A stretch of 16,005 bases of DNA, from positions 1 to 16,005 of the forward strand of contig JASLJC010000096.1 in the NCBI GenBank assembly GCA_030152585.1. Reading direction: 5' to 3'. Below the pieces are notes generated by a model. That model saw only the letters and a list, made by a program, of their open reading frames with translations, was not told the origin of the DNA and did not search any database. How positions within the stretch are numbered: the first letter of the stretch is position 1; the number at the start of each line of letters is the position of its first letter. The DNA comes from Savagea sp. (GTDB lineage: Bacteria > Bacillota > Bacilli > Bacillales_A > Planococcaceae). Shown here in pieces: positions 1 through 6,692 of this stretch. A program made the position numbers and the translations under genes.

Positions 1-260
1 TTTTCAAGTACTGTTTTCGCATAACCGATACCGCCTTGTGAAATATAATCTTGTGCAAGTGCAGTATTATGAAATTCTTCAATAATAGCATCTTTCACTT
101 CTGAATCGACCGTTTTAACGCTTGAAATCTCAAGCGTTAAACGTTCCATTTCATCTTCTGATAAATGCTGAAAGACCGATGCCGAAACTTCTGGACCTAG
201 CGCAATGAGAAGGAGTGCTGCTTTTTGGCGTCCTGTCATTTCTTTATCTTTATTAGCCAA
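1..260 (-). CDS. fliG: Flagellar motor switch protein FliG (N-terminal part, cut by window edge)
   Basis: FliG sits on the cytoplasmic face of the MS ring, takes part in torque generation and switching, and binds the C-terminal tail of FliF. About 86 residues are visible, beginning MANKDKEMTGRQKAAL and containing the family's N-terminal stretch DYISQGGIGYAKTVLEK close to the window edge; the rest of the gene lies beyond base 1. I place the start at a TTG (258-260) because a GGAGGG ribosome binding site lies seven bases upstream (268-273), and the ATG between them opens a frame that stops after four codons. The gene begins 14 bases after the fliF stop, in the same operon. The identification rests on resemblance to Bacillus FliG and on its position after fliF. 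Confidence 0.93.
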   Translation of the reverse strand, partial: MANKDKEMTGRQKAALLLIALGPEVSASVFQHLSEDEMERLTLEISSVKTVDSEVKDAIIEEFHNTALAQDYISQGGIGYAKTVLE

Positions 261-274
261 TGATCATCCCTCCA

Positions 275-1885
275 TTAATCGTCTGCCATCCACGTACGTA
301 ATAACTTCGCGAATTCTTCTGGACGTTCTTTCGCCATTTTCTCCAGTTGTTTACGTCGGACGGTTTGTTCTGTTTCTTGTTCTTCGTTAATATCTTCAAT
401 TGCTAATGTATCTTCTTCTTGCTCTTGTAAAGCGAGTTCTTCTTCGATACGTTCTTCTTCTTTCTTCTTGCGGAAGAACATGAAAATCAATCCTGCAATA
501 ATTAAAACGAGTACTGCACCGATGGCATATACCCACCATGGGATACTCTTCATAAGGTTCGTATCTTCGAAATCTGCCATTTGACCGTTAAACGGTTGAA
601 TGGACACAGCAATTTTATCTGCAATATCTTCTTCTGTTAGTCCTTCAATACGTTCTTCATCGATCGACGTACGAATGATTGTCGATAAAATTTGTTCAAC
701 ATCTTCTTCTAAGTTTGCTGGTAATTCATCGACTTCTCCATCTTCAGTAAGTGGTGGCTCAAGTAACACTTGAATTCCTAAATCTCTTACTTTATAAGGG
801 CTTTCAATAATTTCTTTACGAATTCGATTCACTTCATTGTTAATATTATCTTCTGTTTTTTCATAATCTCCATTGCCAAACACGCCTGCTTCTACGTAGT
901 TTGTGTTATTATCAGTCGGATCTTCTCCTTCGAGTTGTCCTCCTGGTCCTGCATTTTCACCAGAATACGTTTCAGTAATTCGCTGCATACTGACAGCGAT
1001 TCCTTCCATATTATCTTCATCTACAGGCTCTACTAAATTTTCTTCTCGATTTTCCTGTTTAAAATCAATGTCTGTCGTTACAGAGACGACAACTTTATCT
1101 TGACCGACGAGCATACCGAGCATTTTTTGTACTTCACGTTGAATATCGCGTTCAATCGATTTTTTAATCGAACGGTGATCTGCTAACTCTGTACCGAAAC
1201 TACGATTTTGATCTTCGTAATCATAATATTCGAAGTATTGGTTCATAATCGAAATGTTTTCCGGCGTTAACTTCGGTAAACTTTTCGAAACGAGTTGATA
1301 CATTGCTCTCATTTGATTTTCTTCAAATTCATGACCAGGCGCTGTCTTTAAAATAATCGCCGCCGTTGCATCTTCAGTTTGCTCACTTACGAACACACTT
1401 TCAGTCGGCAATGTAATCATGACTTTTGCGTCTTGTACACCTTCGATTCCTTTTAACAAATTCGCTAATTCTGTTTGCAATGTTGCCACTTTTAACATAT
1501 TGAATTCATTATCTGTCGTACCGAATCCTGAATTTTCAGCGAAAACGCTATAATCAATTGCTCCTGATTGTGGATAGCCATCTTTTGCTAACGTCACAAT
1601 CAAATTGTCCGCATACTTTTCTGGCACACGAATCGACGTTCCACCTGCTGCGATTTCATAATCAACGCCCATCGTATCAAGTTCTTCTTTAATATTCCAG
1701 ACTTCAGACCTTGAAATATCCGTATAAAGAGGTACGTAAGTCGTGCGAGATAGAAAATACGTCAGCAAGCCAGCGACGAGTAAAATGCCGAGTGCTGCAG
1801 AAGTATAAACGATCTTCTGTTTTTTTGTACGACCCGACCAAAATTCTTTAATGTCAGAACTGACTTTTTCCATTCTTTCCTTCAT
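275..1885 (-). CDS. fliF: Flagellar MS-ring protein FliF
   Basis: FliF oligomerises in the cytoplasmic membrane to form the MS ring, on which the flagellar export gate, rod and C ring are built. The protein has 536 residues, normal for Bacillus. A short basic N-terminus precedes a first membrane segment at about 25-46. The periplasm-side YscJ/FliF ring domain follows (about 47-220), then the second ring-building domain (about 235-430) with an acidic, Asn/Gly-rich insert near 305-350. A second membrane segment lies at about 449-471, followed by a charged Glu-rich cytoplasmic tail. The last 25 residues, around KERPEEFAKLLRTWM, resemble the FliG-binding helices. The start has only a GGGGGA-type ribosome binding site; an in-frame Met at residue 5 is an alternative. 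The gene lies between fliE and fliG. Confidence 0.96.
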   Translation of the reverse strand: MKERMEKVSSDIKEFWSGRTKKQKIVYTSAALGILLVAGLLTYFLSRTTYVPLYTDISRSEVWNIKEELDTMGVDYEIAAGGTSIRVPEKYADNLIVTLAKDGYPQSGAIDYSVFAENSGFGTTDNEFNMLKVATLQTELANLLKGIEGVQDAKVMITLPTESVFVSEQTEDATAAIILKTAPGHEFEENQMRAMYQLVSKSLPKLTPENISIMNQYFEYYDYEDQNRSFGTELADHRSIKKSIERDIQREVQKMLGMLVGQDKVVVSVTTDIDFKQENREENLVEPVDEDNMEGIAVSMQRITETYSGENAGPGGQLEGEDPTDNNTNYVEAGVFGNGDYEKTEDNINNEVNRIRKEIIESPYKVRDLGIQVLLEPPLTEDGEVDELPANLEEDVEQILSTIIRTSIDEERIEGLTEEDIADKIAVSIQPFNGQMADFEDTNLMKSIPWWVYAIGAVLVLIIAGLIFMFFRKKKEEERIEEELALQEQEEDTLAIEDINEEQETEQTVRRKQLEKMAKERPEEFAKLLRTWMADD

Positions 1886-1930
1886 TCATAATCCCCCGGT
1901 CCATTATCATTTCACTGTTTACGACTCCAA

Positions 1931-2236
1931 TTATAATGGCATTCGACTAATCTCTTGGTAAGCCTCTACTACCTTATTCCGGATTTCTATCGTCGCATTG
2001 AGTGCAACTGTCGCTTTCTGTGCAGTGAGCATCACATCATGTAAATCTACATTTTGTCCTGTTACTAAACGTTTCGTCTGAACATCTGAAACACGTTGTA
2101 ATTGATCAACTTCCTGAATTGCATTCTTTAAATGCTTCCCGAAGCTTAACCCTTGGACCGGTTGTTTTTCATGAGCAGGCACTTGAAATATGCTCGTCCG
2201 TGGCATCGCAGCTGAAACAGCTTGAATTTTACTCAT
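1931..2236 (-). CDS. fliE: Flagellar hook-basal body protein FliE
   Basis: FliE is a small protein that joins the MS ring to the proximal rod and is among the first proteins exported through the flagellar type III apparatus. The 101 residues match the family length. After a variable N-terminus comes the conserved helical part, with SFGKHLKNAIQEVDQLQ and then the C-terminal block LHDVMLTAQKATVALNATIEIRNKVVEAYQEI (described here by its start DLHDVMLTAQKATVA), ending in MPL. No signal peptide is visible, as expected for a type III substrate. A strong GGAGGG ribosome binding site precedes the ATG. The gene begins 12 bases after the flgC stop and is followed 45 bases later by fliF. Confidence 0.95.
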   Translation of the reverse strand: MSKIQAVSAAMPRTSIFQVPAHEKQPVQGLSFGKHLKNAIQEVDQLQRVSDVQTKRLVTGQNVDLHDVMLTAQKATVALNATIEIRNKVVEAYQEISRMPL

Positions 2237-2248
2237 TTAAAACCCTCC

Positions 2249-2710
2249 TTATTTCCCGATTTCTAATGTTTTCATCAACATTGATTTACTCGCATTAAAT
2301 GCCGTTACGTTCGCTTCATATGATCGTGTAGCTGACATTAAATCAATCGTTTCTCTTAATGGATCAACGTTCGACATCCGAACGTATCCTTCTTCATTTG
2401 CATCTGGATGACTTGGACGATAAACGAGTTTGAACTCTGTTTCACGGTCTTCTTGGATACGTGATACACGCACACCACTGCCAACCTCATTCGTATTTGA
2501 ACGCCCTATTGCTTTATGTAAAAAATTCGAAAACTGACCTTCTCGCGGTTGCATCGATACAGTTTTTCGACGGTACGGTTCCCACTCACCGTTTACTTGA
2601 CGCGCTCTCGTCGTTTCTATGTTTGCCATGTTTGATGAAATAACATCCATTCGCATACGTTGTGCTGTCAATGCGCTTGCTGATGTATTTAAACTATGAA
2701 AAATTGTCAT
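2249..2710 (-). CDS. flgC: Flagellar basal-body rod protein FlgC
   Basis: FlgC is a proximal rod subunit of the flagellar basal body. The protein has 153 residues, typical of the family. The N-terminal rod/hook signature is clear: FHSLNTSASALTAQRMRM followed by DVISSNMANIETTRA, the Asn-containing motif shared by axial proteins. The C-terminal helix, DLMSATRSYEANVTAFNASK, is the other conserved axial element; both ends form the coiled-coil core of the rod. Its AGGAGG ribosome binding site overlaps the end of flgB, and only two bases separate the flgB stop from this ATG, which suggests coupled translation. It is co-transcribed with flgB and fliE. Confidence 0.96.
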   Translation of the reverse strand: MTIFHSLNTSASALTAQRMRMDVISSNMANIETTRARQVNGEWEPYRRKTVSMQPREGQFSNFLHKAIGRSNTNEVGSGVRVSRIQEDRETEFKLVYRPSHPDANEEGYVRMSNVDPLRETIDLMSATRSYEANVTAFNASKSMLMKTLEIGK

Positions 2711-2712
2711 CG

Positions 2713-3105
2713 TTAACGACCTCCTCTAATCACTTGTTGCAACGTATTAAATTTACCATTAACGCGATCGACGAGTGAATGGTAATAGATTTGGTTTGCT
2801 GCTAATTCAGATTGTTCATAATCCATATCAACACCGTTACCATTATGACGGTAACGTAAATTCTCATATGTATGTACTCCTTGCGTCGATGGAGTTTTTG
2901 TAAATGGTACATGGCGTGGGTCTGTTCTTTTTGCTTCGAGGTGCTTACTTTTTACATCATTGTAGACATCTTTAAAATGAACTGTTTTTGCTTTGTAGTT
3001 TGGTGTATCTACATTTGCTATATTTTGTTGTATTGCTTTAGACTTTGTCGTTGCAAACGTCATCCCTCTTTCCAACGATTGAATCGTCGAATCGAACAAT
3101 TTCAT
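2713..3105 (-). CDS. flgB: Flagellar basal-body rod protein FlgB
   Basis: FlgB is a proximal rod subunit and the first gene of the visible flagellar operon. From the chosen start the protein has 130 residues and begins MKLFDSTIQSLERGM, aligning with B. subtilis FlgB. The axial motif QQNIANVDTPNYKAKTV is at about residues 30-46, and the C-terminal heptad-like helix runs to the end. The open frame extends nine codons further upstream (to 3132), but those residues are Arg/Lys/Gly-rich and include the ribosome binding site itself (GGAGG at 3113-3118, seven bases before the ATG at 3105), so 3105 is the start. A good sigma-A-type promoter lies about 80 bases upstream. Confidence 0.95.
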   Translation of the reverse strand: MKLFDSTIQSLERGMTFATTKSKAIQQNIANVDTPNYKAKTVHFKDVYNDVKSKHLEAKRTDPRHVPFTKTPSTQGVHTYENLRYRHNGNGVDMDYEQSELAANQIYYHSLVDRVNGKFNTLQQVIRGGR

Positions 3106-3184
3106 ATTTTTTCCTCCTCTTCTTCTTTTCAAATGACTTTCTTTTTTTACACAATACGTACATCATACCTTCATTGTAACGAAT

Positions 3185-3213
3185 AGTATAGAGGGTTGTC
3201 CATAGTGTAACAA
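3185..3213 (-). promoter_or_regulatory. Sigma-A-type promoter of the flgB operon
   Basis: On the minus strand TTGTTA (3208-3213) and TATACT (3185-3190) are separated by exactly 17 bases. Transcription should start near 3178, leaving a leader of about 70 bases before flgB. This corresponds in position to the main fla/che promoter of B. subtilis. I looked for a sigma-D promoter (TAAA, about 15 bases, CCGATAT) and did not find a convincing one. Confidence 0.7.
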
Positions 3214-3585
3214 CGAAATTAGATAGTTTGAAACTGTTTTTCATAATCGTTAAGACTAAAGGTTATTTCGTTAGTAGTCTTTTAGAACTACTTTATTTTG
3301 TCTCCCTTTCTTTTTTTTAAAAAAAGAACTATTTCATACGAAAAAACGATGAAAATGAGACGTTTTTATTAAATTTTATTTCTTTATTAATTTTTTGCCT
3401 AATTTTGAAAAACGTATGACATTTTTCAATGTATAACTACTCACTTTTCAACCTTTTTAACTAGATTTCGATCTTTTTTAGAAAACAACTTCACGCTTTC
3501 TTGACTTTTTCATTTTGTAACACAATATATTTAACATTACCTAAAAACATTGAAAAGCAGTAATTCTAATCACTCGCTTTATATA
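3214..3585. other. AT-rich intergenic region between codY terminator and flgB promoter
   Basis: About 370 bases without a gene. The sequence is very AT-rich with runs of A and T and no open frame with a plausible ribosome binding site. It contains small inverted repeats: AGTAGT/ACTACT (3273-3278, 3287-3292), AAAAACG/CGTTTTT (3342-3348, 3361-3367), TCATACG/CGTATGA (3334-3340, 3413-3419) and ACATT/AATGT (3419-3423, 3428-3432). On the plus strand TTGACT (3501-3506) with AATATA 17 bases later could be a weak promoter pointing towards the 3' end of codY. It probably holds upstream control sites of the flagellar operon; CodY acts on the equivalent region in B. subtilis, but I see no strong CodY box here. 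Confidence 0.5.
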
Positions 3586-3624
3586 GAAAGAAAAGGCTGA
3601 AGGAAACCTTTAGCCTTTTCTTTC
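3586..3624 (-). terminator. Rho-independent terminator of codY
   Basis: An 18-bp stem with one G-T pair and a three-base loop (arms 3586-3603 and 3607-3624) lies four bases after the codY stop. The core AAAAGGCT/AGCCTTTT and the distal arm TTTTCTTTC give the usual stem and T-rich end on the minus strand. The symmetry could also stop transcription on the plus strand. Confidence 0.85.
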
Positions 3625-3628
3625 GATG

Positions 3629-4408
3629 TTACATTTCTTTAATTAAATCAAGTTCTTCTAAAAACTTCTCATTCAATACTTTGATATACGTTCCTTTCAT
3701 TCCAAGAGAACGCGATTCAATTACACCGGCACTTTCAAGCTTACGTAGAGCATTCACAATAACTGAACGTGTAATACCGACGCGGTCCGCTACTTTAGAA
3801 GCGACGAGTAATCCTTCTGAACCGTCTAATTCATTGAAAATATGCTCGATTGCTTCATGCTCACTATACGATAACGAATTAATCGCCATCTGAACGACCG
3901 CTTTACTGCGCGCTTCTACTTCAATTTCATGTGTACGTTCACGTAAAATTTCCATGCCGACAACCGTTGCACCATATTCCGCTAATACGAGATCATCTTC
4001 TTTAAATTCTTCCGCTACACGCGCTAAAATTAATGTTCCGAGACGTTGACCAGCTCCGATGATAGGTACAATCGTCGTCAATCCTTCTGAAAATAAATCT
4101 TTATTCTCGACAGGGAACGCTGTATATTGACTATCGATCCCGATATTAGGTGATGTTTCGGCAATGTCAAATAACCGGTGCGTATATTCTTCTGGAAATT
4201 GACGTTCTTCAAACATTTTTTTCAAACGTTCATTTTCAATTTGTTGATGAATCGCTAAACCAATTAATTTCCCTTCACGATCAACGATGTAAACATTCGA
4301 GCGAATGACATCACTCAACTGTTCTGCCATCTCTTTAAAATTAACCGCTTTTCCTGCATTATCTTGTAACATTCCGTTGATTTGACGTGTTTTCATTAGC
4401 AGTGACAT
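3629..4408 (-). CDS. codY: GTP-sensing pleiotropic transcriptional regulator CodY
   Basis: CodY senses branched-chain amino acids and GTP and controls nutrient-limitation genes in Firmicutes by binding the AATTTTCWGAAAATT box. The 259 residues match the family length exactly. The N-terminal GAF-type domain (about 1-155) keeps the ligand-pocket residues known from B. subtilis: Arg61, Met65, Phe71-Pro72, Tyr75 and Phe98-Pro99-Val100; residue 62 is Leu instead of Met. A linker helix containing ARSKAVVQMAI leads to the C-terminal winged helix-turn-helix, with ASKVADRVGITRSVIVNALR and the wing SLGMKGTYIKVLN. A GGAGG ribosome binding site precedes the ATG. Unlike the codVWXY operon of B. subtilis, it is separated from hslU by a terminator and has its own candidate promoter. 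Confidence 0.98.
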   Translation of the reverse strand: MSLLMKTRQINGMLQDNAGKAVNFKEMAEQLSDVIRSNVYIVDREGKLIGLAIHQQIENERLKKMFEERQFPEEYTHRLFDIAETSPNIGIDSQYTAFPVENKDLFSEGLTTIVPIIGAGQRLGTLILARVAEEFKEDDLVLAEYGATVVGMEILRERTHEIEVEARSKAVVQMAINSLSYSEHEAIEHIFNELDGSEGLLVASKVADRVGITRSVIVNALRKLESAGVIESRSLGMKGTYIKVLNEKFLEELDLIKEM

Positions 4409-4447
4409 ATTATTTCCTCCTATTTTTAAAAAACCTATTCTATTGTT

Positions 4448-4476
4448 TGAATATTCTCAACTTTTACAACTGACAA
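4448..4476 (-). promoter_or_regulatory. Candidate promoter of codY
   Basis: TTGTCA (4471-4476) and TATTCA (4448-4453) are spaced by 17 bases on the minus strand, just after the hslU terminator and about 40 bases before the codY start. The spacer holds an 11/15 match to the CodY box (4450-4464), which might allow autoregulation. The -10 element is imperfect; an overlapping TAGAAT further downstream is an alternative. Confidence 0.5.
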
Positions 4477-4480
4477 AAGA

Positions 4481-4508
4481 AACAATTCCGCACATCTGCG
4501 GAATGTTT
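4481..4508 (-). terminator. Terminator of hslVU
   Basis: A perfect 8-bp stem, ATTCCGCA/TGCGGAAT (4485-4492, 4497-4504), has a four-base loop. AAAC/GTTT bases extend it outward with one bulge. On the minus strand the T-rich stretch TGTTTCTTTTG follows. It starts nine bases after the hslU stop and divides hslVU from codY. Confidence 0.85.
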
Positions 4509-4516
4509 TCATTTGA

Positions 4517-5911
4517 CTATAAAATAAAGGACGATAAATCATCGTCTTCTATAATTGCCTGTAACTTTTCATCAACATACGCTGCTGTAATCTCAATTTG
4601 AGCTGGTGCGATGTCAGGCGCTTCAAAAGAAATTTCTTCTAGTAACTTTTCTAACACCGTGTGCAAACGACGTGCACCGATATTTTCTGTCGTATTGTTC
4701 ACTTCAAATGCAATTGTAGCTAAACGATCGACAGCATCTTCTGTAAAAACAAGTTCGACTTCCTCCGTTGCAAGTAACCGTTCATATTGACGCAATAACG
4801 AGAAGTGAGGTTCGTTTAATATGTTCACGAAATCTTCTTTCGTCAACTTATCGAGTTCTACACGAATCGGAAATCGGCCTTGCAACTCTGGTATAATATC
4901 CGAAGGTTTTGACATATGAAATGCCCCGGCTGCGATAAACAAAATAAAGTCTGTTTGAACAGCACCGTATTTCGTCGTGACCGTCGATCCTTCTACGATC
5001 GGTAAAATATCACGTTGTACACCTTCACGTGACACATCTTGACTACTCGTTCCTTCTCTCGTCGCAATTTTATCAATTTCATCCAAAAACACAATACCTT
5101 CTTGTTCAGTTCGTTCGATAGCTAATCGTGCAATTTCAGCATCATCGAGTAAACGATCTGCTTCTTGCTCTTCCAATACGTTACGCGCTTCTTTCACTCG
5201 CATTTTTTTCATTTCTGTCTGTTTTGGTAAAAGCGATGTTAAAGCATCTTGCATACCTGCTCCGAGCATTTGATCATTCATCGGAAGCATACCGAGTAAA
5301 GAAGATTGTTGTGCTTCTACTGGTACTTCTACGAGTTCTTCTTCTAGTTTTCCAATACGTAGCAATGCACCAATCTCTGAACGCTTACGGCGGACTTGTT
5401 CTTCATTTACCACATCTTCTTCTTTTGACACATCTTTTTGTTGACCGAACAACATTTCAAATGGATTTTGAATCGACTCTTTTTTCTTTTTTGTCGGAAC
5501 GAGTAACTCAATGAGACGTTGTTCTGCATTTTTTTTCGCTTCTTCTTGCACGTCTTTTCGTTTCTCTTCACGCACCATATGAACAGCTACTTCGACGAGG
5601 TCTCGAATCATCGATTCAACGTCTCTTCCCACATAACCTACTTCTGTAAATTTCGTCGCTTCAATTTTTAAAAATGGCGCTTGAATAAAACGAGCCATAC
5701 GTCTTGCAATTTCTGTTTTCCCTACACCTGTCGGGCCGATCATCATAATGTTTTTCGGCATGATCTCTTGTCGTTCTTCTTCCGTTAATAAACTACGACG
5801 ATAACGATTCCGCATCGCAATAGCAATCGCTTTTTTCGCTTCTGTTTGTCCAACAATATATTCATCTAAATATTGCAATAACGCTCGTGGTGTGAAGTGA
5901 TGGTTCGTCAT
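4517..5911 (-). CDS. hslU: ATP-dependent protease ATPase subunit HslU (ClpY)
   Basis: HslU is the AAA+ unfoldase ring that feeds proteins into the HslV peptidase. It has 464 residues, close to the B. subtilis ClpY length. Walker A GPTGVGKT is at 59-66, the pore-loop motif GYVGRD at 92-97 and Walker B IVFLDE at 273-278. Between them lies the charged, variable intermediate domain (about 110-240). The sensor-2 region NIGARRLHTVLEKL is in the C-terminal part. The protein ends LSSFIL, like the family's C-terminal tail that docks between HslV subunits and activates it. Its ATG overlaps the hslV stop (ATGA at 5908-5911), so translation is probably coupled. Confidence 0.97.
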   Translation of the reverse strand: MTNHHFTPRALLQYLDEYIVGQTEAKKAIAIAMRNRYRRSLLTEEERQEIMPKNIMMIGPTGVGKTEIARRMARFIQAPFLKIEATKFTEVGYVGRDVESMIRDLVEVAVHMVREEKRKDVQEEAKKNAEQRLIELLVPTKKKKESIQNPFEMLFGQQKDVSKEEDVVNEEQVRRKRSEIGALLRIGKLEEELVEVPVEAQQSSLLGMLPMNDQMLGAGMQDALTSLLPKQTEMKKMRVKEARNVLEEQEADRLLDDAEIARLAIERTEQEGIVFLDEIDKIATREGTSSQDVSREGVQRDILPIVEGSTVTTKYGAVQTDFILFIAAGAFHMSKPSDIIPELQGRFPIRVELDKLTKEDFVNILNEPHFSLLRQYERLLATEEVELVFTEDAVDRLATIAFEVNNTTENIGARRLHTVLEKLLEEISFEAPDIAPAQIEITAAYVDEKLQAIIEDDDLSSFIL

Positions 5912-6450
5912 CGGTCTAACACCTCTACAATAATATGATCATTCGTATATACACAAATTTCCGCTGCTGTTTCTAATGCAGCGCGTGCAATCTGTTCTGC
6001 TGACAGATGCGCACTATTTCGTTGAAGTGCTCGTCCTGCTGCGAGGGCATAATTTCCACCAGAACCGATGGCTAAAATACCATCATCGGGCGCGATCACT
6101 TCGCCTGTTCCGGATACGAGTAACAATTGCTCATCATTCATTACAATAAGCAATGCTTCTAATTTTCGTAGCGCGCGGTCGCCTCGCCAATCTTTCGCCA
6201 ATTCAACAGCTGCTCGTTCTAAATTACCGTCGTACTGTGCGAGTTGTTTTTCAAATCGTTCAAAAAGTGTAAAAGCATCTGCGACAGACCCCGCAAACCC
6301 TGCTAATACTTTTCCGCCGTATAAACGACGAACTTTTCGTGCCGTATTTTTCATAATGACTGTCTCACCCATTGTGACTTGACCGTCACCAGACATTGCA
6401 CATTCACCGTTATGTTGAATAGCAAAAATCGTCGTTGCATGAAATTTCAC
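5908..6450 (-). CDS. hslV: ATP-dependent protease peptidase subunit HslV (ClpQ)
   Basis: HslV is the proteasome-beta-like peptidase that forms the proteolytic chamber of HslUV. The 180 residues show the family core: TTIFAIQHNG at 6-15, SGDGQVTMG at 20-28, RKVRRLYGGKVLAGFAGS at about 38-55 and the C-terminal IAIGSGGNYALAAGRAL and TAAEICVYTNDHI. The start is a GTG at 6450, seven bases from a strong GGAGGA site; an in-frame stop lies eight codons upstream and there is no other start codon between. The nascent protein is therefore Met-Lys-Phe-His-Ala-Thr-Thr. It has no Ser2, unlike the B. subtilis enzyme, so the nucleophile is presumably Thr6, exposed by removal of five residues. A terminator and promoter isolate it from topA. 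Confidence 0.96.
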   Translation of the reverse strand: MKFHATTIFAIQHNGECAMSGDGQVTMGETVIMKNTARKVRRLYGGKVLAGFAGSVADAFTLFERFEKQLAQYDGNLERAAVELAKDWRGDRALRKLEALLIVMNDEQLLLVSGTGEVIAPDDGILAIGSGGNYALAAGRALQRNSAHLSAEQIARAALETAAEICVYTNDHIIVEVLDR

Positions 6451-6564
6451 GACAAACTCCTCCTTTTTTCACTTTTGCTTGAATTTTGACATAAGAACAG
6501 CGCAGCGACGCTTTATTTCGTTCCGCTACGTTATTTTCTTTTATTCCCTCTGACTCAATTAGTT

Positions 6565-6594
6565 ACTATACATGAAAATTACGTGAACTATCAA
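6565..6594 (-). promoter_or_regulatory. Candidate sigma-A promoter of hslVU
   Basis: TTGATA (6589-6594) and TATAGT (6565-6570) are spaced by 18 bases on the minus strand. The start would be near 6558, giving a leader of about 108 bases. The leader includes a locally GC-richer patch (about 6495-6535) with short inverted repeats such as AGCG-T-CGCT. It is the only promoter-like pair I find between the topA terminator and hslV. Confidence 0.6.
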
Positions 6595-6621
6595 ATTTTT
6601 CTATCGAATTCCCTCAAAAGA

Positions 6622-6661
6622 AATAGGGCTGTTCGTTTTTTTAGTGACAAACAGCCCTATT
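6622..6661 (-). terminator. Terminator of topA
   Basis: A perfect 12-bp inverted repeat, AATAGGGCTGTT (6622-6633) and AACAGCCCTATT (6650-6661), has a 16-base loop and is followed on the minus strand by TTCTTTTG. It lies about 30 bases after the topA stop and marks the end of the dprA-topA block. Confidence 0.85.
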
Positions 6662-6692
6662 ATAACACGTTCTATTTCATTTTTATACTGTT

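Noticed and set aside
3038..3244. Open frame of 68 codons upstream of and overlapping flgB
   Set aside because: It crosses the flgB promoter and ribosome binding site, has odd composition and shadows flgB in another frame.
3501..3529. Plus-strand promoter-like pair TTGACT-17-AATATA pointing into codY
   Set aside because: Poor -10 in very AT-rich DNA; the codY terminator would probably stop such a transcript, so it is only mentioned within the intergenic entry.
3106..3580. Sigma-D promoter and strong CodY box upstream of flgB
   Set aside because: No CCGATAT-type -10 with a suitable -35 was seen, and the best CodY-like sequence (around 3402-3416) matches only about 10 of 15 positions.
6451..6600. 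Remnant of xerC or trmFO in the topA-hslV gap
   Set aside because: Reading all three minus-strand frames gave stops and no peptide resembling either family.
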